From Rhynchopus sp. YZ270_cl-10 (lineage: Eukaryota > Euglenozoa > Diplonemea > Diplonemida > Diplonemidae), in assembly GCA_964035575.1 (NCBI GenBank), contig OZ037838.1:1736001-1800000 (forward strand): 64,000 bases of DNA, in the 5' to 3' direction. The notes under the pieces were generated by a model. That model was not told the DNA's origin and made no database searches. It saw only the letters and a program-made list of their open reading frames with translations. Each line of letters begins with the position of its first letter. Position 1 is the first letter of the stretch. The position numbers and the translations under genes were made by a program. Positions 28,141 to 38,898 of this stretch are shown here, piece after piece.

Positions 28141-29298
28141 ATGGATGCGACCTTTGTGCTGGAAGAGTCAGGCGTGACTGCGACAGTGGAGGTGCCGTGC
28201 GAGGCGGACGTTGCAGCGGCAAAGGAGGTTGCGTGCACGGCGCTTGCTGTCTCGCCTGCGTCTGTCGAGATGCGCATCGGCACGCAGGTGCTGGAGGAGA
28301 CGTGCCGTCTGCAGGACACTGCGTTTGATGCAGGGGTGCAGGTTGTGCTTGCCCGCCGCTTTGCCAACATCAAGTGTCCTGCTGCGCACAGTCTGCCGGA
28401 AGACATGTGCAGCTTGCATAATTTCTCGTTGTCTTCTTGTGGATCGCTCTGTGTCTATTACTACTCGGAAGATTACATTTACCATACCAGTGCCGTCGTC
28501 GGCTTTGACACAGAAACCTTCGAGACTGCCTTCAAGTTTGAAGTCGAATTCGGTGGGCTTGGTCCAGCTGCCATCTCACGGTGCAAGACACACTGCTACA
28601 TGGCGTTCAGGCATTGTCTTGCCAAGGTTGCGCTTCCGGGTGGGGAGGTGGTCCGCAAAGTCGACGGCCTCTCGACGTGGGTGTTCGCGTGTGGCGGTGT
28701 TGTTGTCTCCCAAGGCAAAGACGGCGTCTCTGTGTATGACGAAGACCTGACGTTGCTCCGCACTCTCTCACACGAAGGGTGCGCTGTCATTGCAGTGTCT
28801 GACTGTGGTGGATGGGTGATCACCTCCTCCAACACGGAGCAGAACGCACGTCTGTGGGATGTGAACACAGGTGAAGCCGTTGCATGTGTGCCTGCGGATG
28901 GGAGACACGTAGCCCTTTCACGGTCTGCCTCTGTCTTTGCTGTGGAGTGCTCTCAGAAAATGCAGCTCTATGACTGGAGTGGTGCGGCTCTTCGTAGCTT
29001 TGAAGAGGAGGAGTCTCGCGTCTTTGCCGTGCAGTTCACTCCGTGTGGGAAGTACGTCGTTGTTGGGTTTGAGAGTGGTGACTTTGTTCTGAATGCTTAT
29101 TTAGAGCACACCCTACACCAGTATGACGTGGCGACCATGTCCTGTGTGCATGTGATACCAAATGCCGACCAAGCTACGTTTGCGATATCGCCGTGTTCAC
29201 GTGTCGTTTTGTTTGAGTCAAGAATCAGTGACAAGCTTGTGTCACAGCATCTCTACCCCTACTTGAGTGATGTTTCGGATGAAGACAGAGAAGAGTAG
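28141..29298 (+). CDS. UBL-propeller protein (copy 10)
   Basis: 385 residues. The head begins MDATF (Val to Ala at residue 3) and has LEETC for LEGTC. Linker AHSLPEDMCSLHN. Long-tail class LSDVSDEDREE, ending without the last two residues of copies 1 and 2. Propeller closest to copies 1, 2 and 13 (HCYMAFRHCLAKVALPGG, HVIPNADQATFAIS). No standard box in the leader. After the stop come a decayed blade (29314-29480) and the shared 3' block. Confidence 0.85.
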   Translation: MDATFVLEESGVTATVEVPCEADVAAAKEVACTALAVSPASVEMRIGTQVLEETCRLQDTAFDAGVQVVLARRFANIKCPAAHSLPEDMCSLHNFSLSSCGSLCVYYYSEDYIYHTSAVVGFDTETFETAFKFEVEFGGLGPAAISRCKTHCYMAFRHCLAKVALPGGEVVRKVDGLSTWVFACGGVVVSQGKDGVSVYDEDLTLLRTLSHEGCAVIAVSDCGGWVITSSNTEQNARLWDVNTGEAVACVPADGRHVALSRSASVFAVECSQKMQLYDWSGAALRSFEEEESRVFAVQFTPCGKYVVVGFESGDFVLNAYLEHTLHQYDVATMSCVHVIPNADQATFAISPCSRVVLFESRISDKLVSQHLYPYLSDVSDEDREE

Positions 29299-29313
29299 CC
29301 CTGATGAGCACAA

Positions 29314-29480
29314 CAGCGTGCAGCTCTATGATTGTAGCAGTGCGGCTCTTAGCAGCTTTGATGAAGCATGGTCATGTCAGGGTGTGCAGTGCACCCTGTG
29401 TGGGAAGTACCTCCTCGCTGTCGCTGAGTACTGCGGTGTGTTGCTATCGTGCGTTGCATCAGTATTTACGCTGCACCCTC
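29314..29480 (+). pseudogene. Decayed propeller segment after copy 10
   Basis: Reads VQLYDCSSAALSSFDEAWSCQ...TLCGKYLLAVAEY, which lines up along its length with VQLYDWSGAALRSFEEEESRV...TPCGKYVVVGF inside the gene. It shows that the widely shared 3' block (TGTGTGGGAAGTACCTCCTC) is itself worn-out propeller coding DNA. Confidence 0.65.
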
Positions 29481-29530
29481 GACCTACTAACCTGTGAGGG
29501 AATTCATTTTGAGACATTTTGAGGAGGCGT

Positions 29531-29623
29531 TTGTTTGAGTCAGGAGAAGGTGCCAACCTTGTGTCACAGCATCTGTACCCCTACTTGAGAAATGTTACGT
29601 GGGATGAAAACAGAGAAGAGTAG
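29531..29623 (+). pseudogene. Detached C-terminal end of a UBL-propeller gene
   Basis: Reads LFESGEGANLVSQHLYPY, then LRNVTWDENREE and a stop. This is the long-tail end as in copy 2 (GEGANLVSQ) with a few changes, without any of the preceding gene. It is a remnant of a gene copy lost between copies 10 and 11. Confidence 0.75.
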
Positions 29624-29792
29624 CCCTCAGTTTGATATTTTGAGGATAACGCCCTTTTCCTCTCTTTTTCGCTTTTTCTTTTCCGTCTGTCGGTGGAGTT
29701 AACAACAACGAAAAACATCACAAACACACAAAACAACACAACCCACACCTCACCTCCTCCCAACAGAGGTGGAACAAGAAGAAGACAAAACA

Positions 29793-30884
29793 ATGGATGT
29801 GACCTTTGTGCTGGAAGAATCAGGCGTGACTGCGACAGTGGAGGTGCCGTGCGAGGCGGACGTTGCAGCGGCAAAGGAGGTTGCGTGCACGGCGCTTGCT
29901 GTCTCGCCTGCGTCTGTCGAGATGCGCATCGGCACGCAGGTGCTGGAGGGGACGTGCCGTCTGCAGGACACTGCGTTTGATGCAGGGGTGCAGGTTGTGC
30001 TTGCCCGCCGCTTTGCCAACATCAAGTGTCCTGCTGCCTACCCTTCCGAGTCTATCCGAGGAAGGTTCGTTCTGTCGTGTTGTGGAGCGCTGTGCCTCTA
30101 CTCTCCCTGCGAGAATGGGGCTGTTGTCGGCTTCGACACAGAAACCTTCAACACTGCCTTCGAGTTCACACTGGCCTCTTCTGTGTCCAGCGCACCTGCC
30201 ATCTCGCAGTGCAAGACACGCTGCTACCTGGCCTGTATGGAAGGCCTTCTCGAGGTTGCGCTTCCGGGTGGGGAGGTGCTCCACAAAGTCGACGGCGTCT
30301 CGAGAGCAGTGTTCGCGTGTGGCGGTGTTGTTGTCTCGAAGAGCACTGACGGCGTCTCTGTGTATGACGAAGACCTGACGTTGCTCCGCTCTCTCTCGCA
30401 CGAAGGGTGCACTGGCATTACAGTGTCTGACTGTGGTGGGTGGGTGATCACCTCCTCCAAGAACGAGAAGAACGCACGTCTGTGGGATGTGAACAGAGGT
30501 GAAGCTGTGGCATGTGTGCCTGTATCAAGGCCTGCTGTCGCGCTTTCACGGTGTGCCTCTGTCTTTGCTGTGGTGGGGCTGAACAGAAGCGTGGAGCTCT
30601 ATGACTGGAGTGGTGCTCTTCGCGGTGTTGTTGTGGGTGTTAATGTTAAAGGCATGCAGTTCACCCCATGTGGGAAGTACTTTGTGGGAAGCTTTTTGTC
30701 CTATGATTTGATGACTAAATACGAGCTTCGCCAGTACAATGTTGCGAACATGTCCTGTGTGCTCAGGATTGAGAATGTTAGTAGCTCATCGTTTGCGATA
30801 TCGCCATGTTCACGTGTGGTTGTGTGTCAGGAAGGCCCCTCCATTGTCACCAGACATCTGTACCCACACAGCAGTCTGTCTTAA
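29793..30884 (+). CDS. UBL-propeller protein (copy 11)
   Basis: 363 residues. Linker AYPSESIRGRF is unlike any other, and the first blade reads LCLYSPCENGAVVGFDTETF. One Ala is missing in the YDWSGAL blade. WDVNRGEA for WDVNTGEA. C-terminus VTRHLYPHSSLS: the last four residues differ from all copies because the 3' DNA after CACAGCAGT is different. Leader has only a shortened box (29644). Confidence 0.82.
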   Translation: MDVTFVLEESGVTATVEVPCEADVAAAKEVACTALAVSPASVEMRIGTQVLEGTCRLQDTAFDAGVQVVLARRFANIKCPAAYPSESIRGRFVLSCCGALCLYSPCENGAVVGFDTETFNTAFEFTLASSVSSAPAISQCKTRCYLACMEGLLEVALPGGEVLHKVDGVSRAVFACGGVVVSKSTDGVSVYDEDLTLLRSLSHEGCTGITVSDCGGWVITSSKNEKNARLWDVNRGEAVACVPVSRPAVALSRCASVFAVVGLNRSVELYDWSGALRGVVVGVNVKGMQFTPCGKYFVGSFLSYDLMTKYELRQYNVANMSCVLRIENVSSSSFAISPCSRVVVCQEGPSIVTRHLYPHSSLS

Positions 30885-31278
30885 CAGAACTATCTCGTGC
30901 GAGTGTGGTAGCAACAACAGAGGCAAATGGTGGTGTCAGTTTGCACTTTGCTTTTATACGACAACAACAGAACCAACAGCCACACCAAATTAATTTGCCA
31001 CAAGACGAAACATCTAACAAAGCCCACACCTCATCTCCTCCTACTGACGCATCTTGCGTTGCATCAGTATTTGCGTTGCACCCTCGACCTACTAGCCTGT
31101 GAGGGAATTCATTTTGAGATATTTTGAAGATAACGACCACACCACCCTTTTTCTTGCCTTGTAAAAACATGATTCTGTTGGTGGAAACTACTGACAAGAA
31201 CGAAAGCATCACAAACACACAAAACAACCCACACCTCATCTCCTCCCAACAGAAATGGAACAAGAAGAAGACAAAACA
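30885..31278. other. Spacer and leader of copy 12
   Basis: 31046-31110 is a partial shared 3' block (TTGCATCAGTATTTGCGTTG); the box is at 31129. No gene is seen. Confidence 0.55.
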
Positions 31279-32364
31279 ATGGATGTGACCTTTGTGCTGG
31301 AAGAGTCAGGCATGACTGCGACAGTGGAGGTGCCGTGCGAGGCGGACGTTGCAGCGGCAAAGGAGGTTGCGTGCACGGCGCTTGCTGTCTCGCCTGCGTC
31401 TGTCGAGATGCGCATCGGCACGCAGGTGCTGGAGGGGACGTGCCGTCTGCAGGACACTGCGTTTGATGCAGGGGTGCAGGTTGTGCTTGCCCGCCGCTTT
31501 GCCAACATCAAGTGTCCTGCTGAGTACAGTGCATCACCGGATACGCAACACTTATCGCTGTCGGGTTGTGGAACGCTCTGCATTTATGGGGACAACAGTG
31601 GGGTCATTTGTGGCTTCGACACCGAAACCTTCAACACTTCCTTCGAGTTCACACTGCCCTCTTCTGTGTCCAGCGCACCTGCCATCTCGCAGTGCAAGAC
31701 ACACTGCTACCTGGCGTGTGAGGACGATGATAGTTTATGCGAGGTTGCGCTTCCGGGCGGGGAGGTGCTCCGCAAAGTCGACGGCGTCTCGTACTCGGTG
31801 TTTGCGTGTGGCGGTGTTGTTGTCTCACAGGACCATAAGGGCGTCTCTGTGTATGACGAAGACCTGACGTTGCTCCGCACTCTCTCACACGAAGGATGCA
31901 GGAAGGTGGCAGTGTCTGACTGTGGTGGGTGGGTGATGACCTCCTCCCTCAGTGAGAAGAAGGCACGTCTGTGGGATGTGAACACAGGTGAAACTGTGGC
32001 ATGTGTGCCTGTATCAAAGCGTTGTGGTGTTGTCGCGCTCTCACGATGTGACTCTGTCTTTGCTGTGGTGGGGGTGAACAAAAGCGTGCTCCTCTATGAC
32101 TGGAGTGGTGCGGCTCTTCGCAGTGGTTTTCTGGGTGCGGGCATTAAGGGCATGCAGTTCACCCCATGTGGGAAGTACCTTGTGGTCAACTTCTGGTTCA
32201 GGGACGAGCTTCGCCAGTACAATGTTGCGAACATGTCCTGTGTGCTCAGGGTTGAGAATGTTAGCAAGTCATCGTTTGCGATATCGCCATGTTCACGTGT
32301 GGTGGTGTGTCAGGAAGGCTCCTCCATTGTCACCAGACACCTGTCCCCACACAACAGTGAGTGA
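31279..32364 (+). CDS. UBL-propeller protein (copy 12)
   Basis: 361 residues, near twin of copy 7. Head: ESGMTAT for ESGVTAT. Linker EYSASPDTQHL. Differences from copy 7 cluster in segments: NTSFEFTLPSS, KVDGVSYSV (as copy 5), MTSSLSEKKAR and LRVENVSKSS. That spread fits segmental exchange as well as point change. Tail VTRHLSPHNSE. The upstream leader codes MEQEEDKT in frame before MDV, but MDV is kept as start. Confidence 0.85.
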   Translation: MDVTFVLEESGMTATVEVPCEADVAAAKEVACTALAVSPASVEMRIGTQVLEGTCRLQDTAFDAGVQVVLARRFANIKCPAEYSASPDTQHLSLSGCGTLCIYGDNSGVICGFDTETFNTSFEFTLPSSVSSAPAISQCKTHCYLACEDDDSLCEVALPGGEVLRKVDGVSYSVFACGGVVVSQDHKGVSVYDEDLTLLRTLSHEGCRKVAVSDCGGWVMTSSLSEKKARLWDVNTGETVACVPVSKRCGVVALSRCDSVFAVVGVNKSVLLYDWSGAALRSGFLGAGIKGMQFTPCGKYLVVNFWFRDELRQYNVANMSCVLRVENVSKSSFAISPCSRVVVCQEGSSIVTRHLSPHNSE

Positions 32365-32578
32365 TGCTTTCCACAGCCTTCCTTCACTCCCCTGTAAGGG
32401 TGAATGTGGTATATAGTATTGAAATCAATGTAGGGGGAGTAAAGGTCAATATTACAAACCCATATTTTTAGGAAAGTATGGGCCAACTTTCTCTCCGTCT
32501 ATTTTTTTCTAAGTAAGAGAAAACCGAATGGAGTGCAACGAACGTTAGTGAGAGCGCAGCGGAAACGATGGTGGGAAC

Positions 32579-33489
32579 CAGGGGTCCTAAGAGTGGTAAC
32601 TTTTACCACTTCTGAAGTGACCTTTTTTATTTTTTTGAAATCCGAAGGTCACTTCGAAGTGACCTTCGAAAAGTGCCCTAAAAAGTGACCTTTTTATTTT
32701 TATTTTTTGAAATCCGGTGTCACGAAGTGACCTCGGATGCTTAACATACACCGGGAACACGTTGGAGGGTCCGGGAATTTTTTTTCTTTTTTGCCAAGAT
32801 CAGGGGTCTGCAGGGCTGCAGGTTGCCACAATTTTAAGCGCATTTTTTTGAAATGTTGCGTACCGTGGCTTCGCCAGAAACTTTCGTTTTAGAAAAATAC
32901 GTAAGTAATTTACGGAAACTGACGATAATTACCAACGACAGTGCCATTTTATGTCAACATTTTTTAGAAATGTTGCGTACCGTGGCTTCGCCAGAAACTT
33001 TCGTTTTAGCAAAATACGTAAGTAATTTACGGAAACTGACGATAATTACCAACGACAGTGCCATTTTATGTCAACATTTTTTAGAAATGTTGCGTACCGT
33101 GGCTTCGCCAGGAACCTTTGGGTGACATGACCGCCGTTTCTTTTATTAATGTACTGAGGTTACTGATAAGAAGGCTGACACCCACTAAACATCTGCCAAA
33201 ACATCTGCCTATGGCTGTGTTGTGTTGTTCGTGGTAAGAAGCATAACGGTGGCATCAGACTGCGACACCGCGAAATTGCCTCACAAAAAAAAAATCGTAT
33301 CTAGTACTCTGTCCCTATGATACGGCGATAACCAACGTCCGGTGTATGTCCGAGGAATTTGCACCTTTTCGACCTCACTTTTGTTGTTCCTCTGAGGGGG
33401 GAAAGTTTTTTTTTTCCCTCCCCAAAAAACGAGAAGTGACCTTGAAGTTACCATTTTTAATTTTTTTGAGAACAGCGTTAGGACCCCTG
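32579..33489. mobile_element. hAT-like element, 911 bases, 8-base target duplication
   Basis: Ends CAGGGGTCCTAA and TTAGGACCCCTG; GTGGGAAC on both sides (32571-32578, 33490-33497); the related spacer at about 26955-26975 has the unoccupied AGTGGGAACGCAACG. Inside is a tandem repeat of period 117 (starts 32853, 32970, 33087), each unit opening with TGTTGCGTACCGTGGCTTCG. A shorter relative is at 55662. No transposase is seen. Confidence 0.9.
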
Positions 33490-34004
33490 GTGGGAACGCA
33501 ACGAGCTTTTTTCATAATGTTTTATTCTTCCTCACAAAATATGACGCGCAGAGAAACACTCGTTTTTCACACAGCGCGTCCGTTGTTTGTTTTTTCTCAA
33601 CTACACCTTTTTTCAAAAAAATTTCCCCCCGGTATCACATAATATACTGTCTTTCCATGGATACACATGGAAAGGGGTTCCGTGCTATTCACAGAGCTCG
33701 ATAGGCGATTGAGCGTATCTAACAACAACCAATACAAAGAAAGTACAAAGAAGAGAATATAAAATTCAGATACGTTGACAGAGTTTATGTGTATGCCCTT
33801 CCCCCTTTACTGTGCACTCATCTCATTTCTGTACTTCAGGCAAAGAAGATGCTGGACATCGTTTCGTAGTGGACGTGTGATGATGTCTCTGTGTCTTTGC
33901 CACCTTGATCACCTTCTCCTGAAACCGTGACACAAACACACAAAACAAAACAACCCACACCTCACCTCCTCCCAACAGAGGTGGAACAAGAAGAAGACAA
34001 ACCA
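33490..34004. other. Rest of the spacer before copy 13
   Basis: Continues the block found at 26970-27090 and 22380-22800. The leader of copy 13 (from about 33780) matches that of copy 8. No gene is seen. Confidence 0.5.
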
Positions 34005-35164
34005 ATGGATGTGACCTTTGTGCTAGAAGAGTCAGGCGTGACTGCGACAGTGGAGGTGCCGTGCGAGGCGGACGTTGCAGCGGCAAAGGAGGTTGCGTGC
34101 ACGGCGCTTGCTGTCTCGCCTGCGTCTGTCGAGATGCGCATCGGCACGCAGGTGCTGGAGGGGACGTGCCGTCTGCAGGACACTGCGTTTGATGCAGGGG
34201 TGCAGGTTGTGCTTTCCCGCCCTCGCTTTGCCGACATCAAGTGTCCTGCTAAACACAGTGTGCCAGACAACTTGTGCAACTTCTCGCTGTCTCCTTGTGG
34301 AACGCTCTGTCTCTATTTCCACTTGGAACGTTCCAATCCCAGTGGTGGTATCGGTAGTACCGGTGTCGGCTTTGACACAGAAACCTTCGAGACTGCCTTT
34401 AAGTTTGAAACCAAATGTCGTGGGCTTGGTCGAGCTGCCATCTCACGGTGCAAGACACACTGCTACTTGGCGTTCAGGCGTTGTCTTGCCAAGGTTGCGC
34501 TTCCGGGTGGGGAGGTGCTCTGCAAAGTCGACGGCAACTTTCACTCAGTGTTCACGTGTGGTGTTGTTGTTGTCTCCCAAGGTGAAGACGGCGTCTCTGT
34601 GTATGACGAAGACCTGACGTTGCTCCGCTCTCTCTCTCGCACAAAGGGTGCATGAAGGTGGCAGTGTCTGACTGTGGTGGGTGGGTGATCACCGCCTCCC
34701 TCAGTGAGAACAACGCACGTCTGTGGGATGTGAACACGGGTGAAGCTGTGGCATGTGTGCCTGCGGATGAGAGGTTCGTGGCGCTTTCACGATGTGCCTC
34801 TGTCTTTGCTGTGGTGTGCTCTGAAAAAGTGCAGCTCTACGACTGGAGTGGTGCGGCTCTTGGCAGCTTTGAAGAGGAGGAGTCTCGCGTCTTTGCCGTG
34901 CAGTTCACTCCGTGTGGGAAGTACGTCGTTATTGGCTTTGTGAGTGGTGACTTTGTTCTGGATTCTGAAGAGCACACCCTACACCAGTATGATGTGGCGA
35001 CCATGTCCTGTGTGCATGTGATACCAAATGCCGACCAAGCTACGTTTGCGATATCGCCGTGTTCACGTGTCGTTTTGTTTGAGTCAGGAGATAGTGACGA
35101 CCTTGTGTCACAGCATCTCTACCCCTACTTGAGTGATGTTTCGGAAGAAAACAGAGAAGAGTAG
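34005..35164 (+). pseudogene. UBL-propeller gene with one frameshift (copy 13)
   Basis: Reads normally from MDV through VSVYDEDLTLLRSL (stop at 34655) and continues in another frame from VAVSDCGGWVI to the long tail LSDVSEENREE (35164). The break is in a CT run near 34630, where CTCTCTCTCTCGC stands against CTCTCTCGC elsewhere, so slippage of one CT unit is the likely cause. Linker KHSVPDNLCNF, propeller close to copies 1, 2 and 10. Everything else is intact, so it is either recently broken or a sequencing error. A decayed blade follows (35177-35330). Confidence 0.8.
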
Positions 35165-35542
35165 CCCTCATGAGCACAACAGCGTGCAGCTCTATGATTG
35201 TAGCAGTGCGGCTCTTTGCAGCTTTTATGAAGCATGCGTATGTCAGGGCGTGCAGTCCACCCTGTGTGGGAAGTACCTCCTCGCTGTCGCTGACTACTGC
35301 GGTGTGTTGCTATCGTGCGTTGCATCAGTATTTGCGTTGCACCCTCTACCTACTAGCCTGTGAGGGAATTCATTTTGAGACATTTTCACGATTAACGACC
35401 ACACCACCCTATTCCTCTCTTTTTCACTTTTTCCTTGTTCCAACCCTCTTTTGTTATGGAAACTGCAGACGCAACTAAAACATCGCAAACACACAAAACA
35501 AAGCAACCCACACCTCATCACTCAGCATAAGAAGACAAAACA
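35165..35542. other. 3' flank of copy 13 and leader of copy 14
   Basis: 35177-35330 is a decayed blade plus the shared 3' block; the box is at 35391-35409; the leader ends in the CACTCAGCATAAGAAGAC form also seen before copies 4 and 7. Confidence 0.6.
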
Positions 35543-36649
35543 ATGGATGTGACCTTTGTGCTGGAAGAGTCAGGCGTGACTGCGACAGTGGAGGTGCCGT
35601 GCGAGGCGGACGTTGCAGCGGCAAAGGAGGTTGCGTGCACGGCGCTTGCTGTCTCGCCTGCGTCTGTCGAGATGCGCATCGGCACGCAGGTGCTGGAGGG
35701 GACGTGCCGTCTGCAGGACACTGCGTTTGATGCAGGGGTGCAGATTGTGCTTGCCCGCCGCACTGCCGACATCAAGTGTCCTGCTGAGTACAGTCTGCAG
35801 AAGGTGACAGACAATTGCTCGCTGTCGGGTTGTGGAACGCTCTGCATTTACCGTGACAACAGTGGCCGCGTTAGTGGCTTCGACACCGAAACCTTCAACA
35901 CTTCCTTCGAGTTCACACTAGCCTCTTCTGTTGTCAACGCGCCTGCCATCTCGCAGTGCAAGACACGCTGCTACCTGGTGCGCGAGGAAGGCTTACGCGT
36001 GGTTGCGCTTCCGAGTGGGGAGGTGATCCGCAACGTCGCTGGCCTCTCGATGTCAGTGTTCGCGTGTGGCGGTGTTGTTGTCTTGCAAGTCCTGGGCGGC
36101 GTCTCTGTGTATGACGAAGACCTGACGTTGCTTCGCACTCTCTCTCACGAAGGGTGCGCTGTCATTGCAGTGTCGGACTGTGGTGGGTGGGTGATCACCT
36201 CATCTTGTGTGCAGAGAGACGCACGTCTGTGGGATGTGAACACAGGTGAAGCTCTTGCATGTGTGCCTGTATCAAGACGTTGTCGTGTTGTCGCGCTTTC
36301 ACGGTGTGCCTCTGTCTTTGCTGTGGTGGGGCTGAACAGAAGCGTGGAGCTCTATGACTGGAGTGGTGCGGCTCTTCGCACTATCGTTGTGGGTGAGAAT
36401 GTTGTGGGCATGCAGTTCACCCCATGTGGGAAGTACCTCGTCGTCAACTTAGCATTAGCTTATTGTATGACTGATTCTAGTTTGAAATACGAGCTTCGCC
36501 AGTATGATGTTGCGAACATGTCCTGTGTGCTCAGGATTGAGAATGTGAGCAGCCCATCGCTTGCGATATCGCCATGTTCACGTGTGGTTGTGTGTCAGGA
36601 AGGCTCCTCCATTGTCACCAGACATCTGTACCCATACAACAGTGAGTGA
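35543..36649 (+). CDS. UBL-propeller protein (copy 14)
   Basis: 368 residues. Head: VQIVL for VQVVL and ARRTADIKC. Linker EYSLQKVTDNC. It shares VALPSGEVIRNVAGLSMSV and VVVLQVLGGVSV with copy 6, and LNRSVELYDWSG with copy 11, a patchwork of neighbours. Tail VTRHLYPYNSE. Confidence 0.85.
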   Translation: MDVTFVLEESGVTATVEVPCEADVAAAKEVACTALAVSPASVEMRIGTQVLEGTCRLQDTAFDAGVQIVLARRTADIKCPAEYSLQKVTDNCSLSGCGTLCIYRDNSGRVSGFDTETFNTSFEFTLASSVVNAPAISQCKTRCYLVREEGLRVVALPSGEVIRNVAGLSMSVFACGGVVVLQVLGGVSVYDEDLTLLRTLSHEGCAVIAVSDCGGWVITSSCVQRDARLWDVNTGEALACVPVSRRCRVVALSRCASVFAVVGLNRSVELYDWSGAALRTIVVGENVVGMQFTPCGKYLVVNLALAYCMTDSSLKYELRQYDVANMSCVLRIENVSSPSLAISPCSRVVVCQEGSSIVTRHLYPYNSE

Positions 36650-36931
36650 TGTTTTTTTTTATATTTAGTAAACACGTAGTGTTTGACAAAATGCTCGAGA
36701 CCCTCGTGAAAAGTCGCGCGTCTGCGTATCCGCTCCCCGCTTGTTTTCCCCCTCTATTCCCCTCTGTGCTCCACGACACTTTCTGTACTTCAGGCAAACA
36801 CAACCATATCATTAATCAAGTCGAAGAAAGTTTTTGTGTTCTACACAACGAAACTATCACAAACACACAAAACAAAACAACGCACACCTCACCTCCTCCC
36901 AACAGAAGTGGAACAAGAAGAAGACAAAACA

Positions 36932-38039
36932 ATGGATGTGACCTTTGTGCTGGAAGAGTCAGGCGTGACTGCGACAGTGGAGGTGCCGTGCGAGGCGGAT
37001 GTTGCAGCGGCAAAGGAGGTTGCGTGCACGGCGCTTGCTGTCTCGCCTGCGTCTGTCGAGATGCGCATCGGCACGCAGGTGCTGGAGGAGACGTGCCGTC
37101 TGCAGGACACTGCGTTTGGTGCAGGGGTGCAGGTTGTGCTTGCCCGCCGCTTTGCCAACATCAAGTGTCCTGCTGAGTACAGTGCAGATCGTAAGTTGTG
37201 TAACTTATTGTCACTCTCGCGTTGTGGAACGCTTTGTGTCTTCCGTGACGGTTTGGGACTTTTTGTGGCTTCGACACAGAAACCTTCGAGACTGCCTTCC
37301 GATTCGGCGCTGACAGTTGGTTAAGTGCATGCGGTGAGCCTGCCATCTCGCAGTGCATGACACGCTGCTACCTGGCATGCGAGGAAGGCTTACACGAGGT
37401 TGCGCTTCCGGGTCGGGAGGTGCTCCGCAAGTCGACGGCTTGTCGAAGTCGGTATTCGCGTGTGGTGGTGTTGTTGTCTCCCAAGGTGAAGACGGCGTCT
37501 CTGTGTATGACGAAGACCTGACGTTGCTCCGCTCTCTCTCGCACGAAGGGTGCACAGACATGGCAGTGTCTGACTGTGGTGGGTGGGTGATCACCTCCTC
37601 CAAAGTGGAGGACAAAGCACGTCTGTGGGATGCGCACGCAGGTGAAGCTGTTACATGTGTGCCTGCGGCGGGCGTATGCAAAGTCGCGCTTTCACGGTGT
37701 GCCTCCGTCTTTGCTGTGGTGGGCCGTGGCAAAGTGCAGCTCTATGACTGGAGTGGTGCGGCTCTTCGCAGCGTTGTTGTGGGTGCGAGCATTGACGGCG
37801 TGCAGTTCACCCCATGTGGGAAGTACTTTGTCGTCATCTTATTATTAGCCTATTGTATGACTGATCAGAGTGCAAAATACGAGCTTCGCCAGTATGATGT
37901 TGCGAACATGTCCTGTGTGCTCAGGATTGAGAATATTAGTAGCTCATCGTTTGCGATATCGCCATGTTCACGTGTGGTGGTGTGTCAGGAAGGCTCCTCC
38001 ATTGTCACCAGACATCTGTCCCCACACAACAGTGGGTGA
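36932..38039 (+). pseudogene. UBL-propeller gene with two frameshifts (copy 15)
   Basis: The head and linker (EYSADRKLCNL) read normally, but one T is missing from a T-run near 37262 and one A from an A-run near 37430, compared with copy 16. The last frame runs from VDGLSKSVFACGG to VTRHLSPHNSG at 38039. LEETC in the head, WDAHAGEA for WDVNTGEA, and GREVL for GGEVL suggest relaxed constraint, so a true pseudogene is more likely than two read errors. Confidence 0.8.
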
Positions 38040-38898
38040 TGTTTTTTTTCCCGCGTTGGTGGGTGAGGGGAGATAAAACAATTATCCCCCCTTTTTCCCC
38101 TTTTGTTTTTGTGCTGAGTATGTAATACATCTGTTGGATATGAAGGGCTCTTTATCCAAACGGCAAGTGGATGCGTAATAATTTTATTGTATACAAACAT
38201 ACGAAGCGGTACGCGTACGGTTTGTTAGGAAATAATACAAACCGAAATGATTGGGCTCTTTCGGATTGAATGATTTGAATAGTGTGTGTGTGTGTTCGGA
38301 AATAGATACTGTCTCTTTTCTGTCTTGTTTAATGTTCATTGTTTCCCTTTCATTGCCCTTTGCTTGCTTCCCGACTCCAATTCAATCAATACTCACAGAG
38401 GGGGGGCCAAAAATACAATTAGCGTTTCTCGTTTTTCAAAAAAAAAATAATAAAAGAAGAAAGAAAGTAAGCACGCATATCCGTCCCTCTGTGTATGATG
38501 CACTTGTGAAGCCTAATAGTGCACTGTTGTTGCTTTTTATCGCACAAGTATACCTGTTAATACAATTACAGCACACAGATGCAGCAAAATGGCTCGCTTT
38601 TGCGGGTGGCGAAATGTCTTCTCTTTGTTCTTCGACTCAGCTGCTTTAAGCGCGAGTTGTTTTACGGATCCAGGAGCAGGAGCTAGAGTATTTGCGTTGC
38701 ACCCTCGACCTACTAGCCTGTGAGGGAATTCATTTTGAGACATTTTGAGGATAACGACCACACCACCCTTTACCTCTCTTTTTCACTTTTGCTTTGTTAA
38801 AACCTCTCCTGTTGCTGAAACCATCACAAACACACAAAACAAAACAACCCACACCTCACCTCCTCCCAACAGAGGTGGAACAAGAAGAAGACAAAACA
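38040..38898. other. Spacer between copies 15 and 16
   Basis: 38041-38110 matches the 3' flank of copy 16 (40014-40090). The rest is AT-rich. 38688-38898 is a partial 3' block followed by a standard leader with box at 38750. No gene is seen. Confidence 0.55.

Noticed and set aside
32853-33125. Repeat with in-frame units (MLRTVASPETFVL...) as a protein or CRISPR-like array
   Set aside because: It is a 117-base tandem repeat within a hAT element; the open frame follows from a period divisible by three, and there are no distinct spacers.
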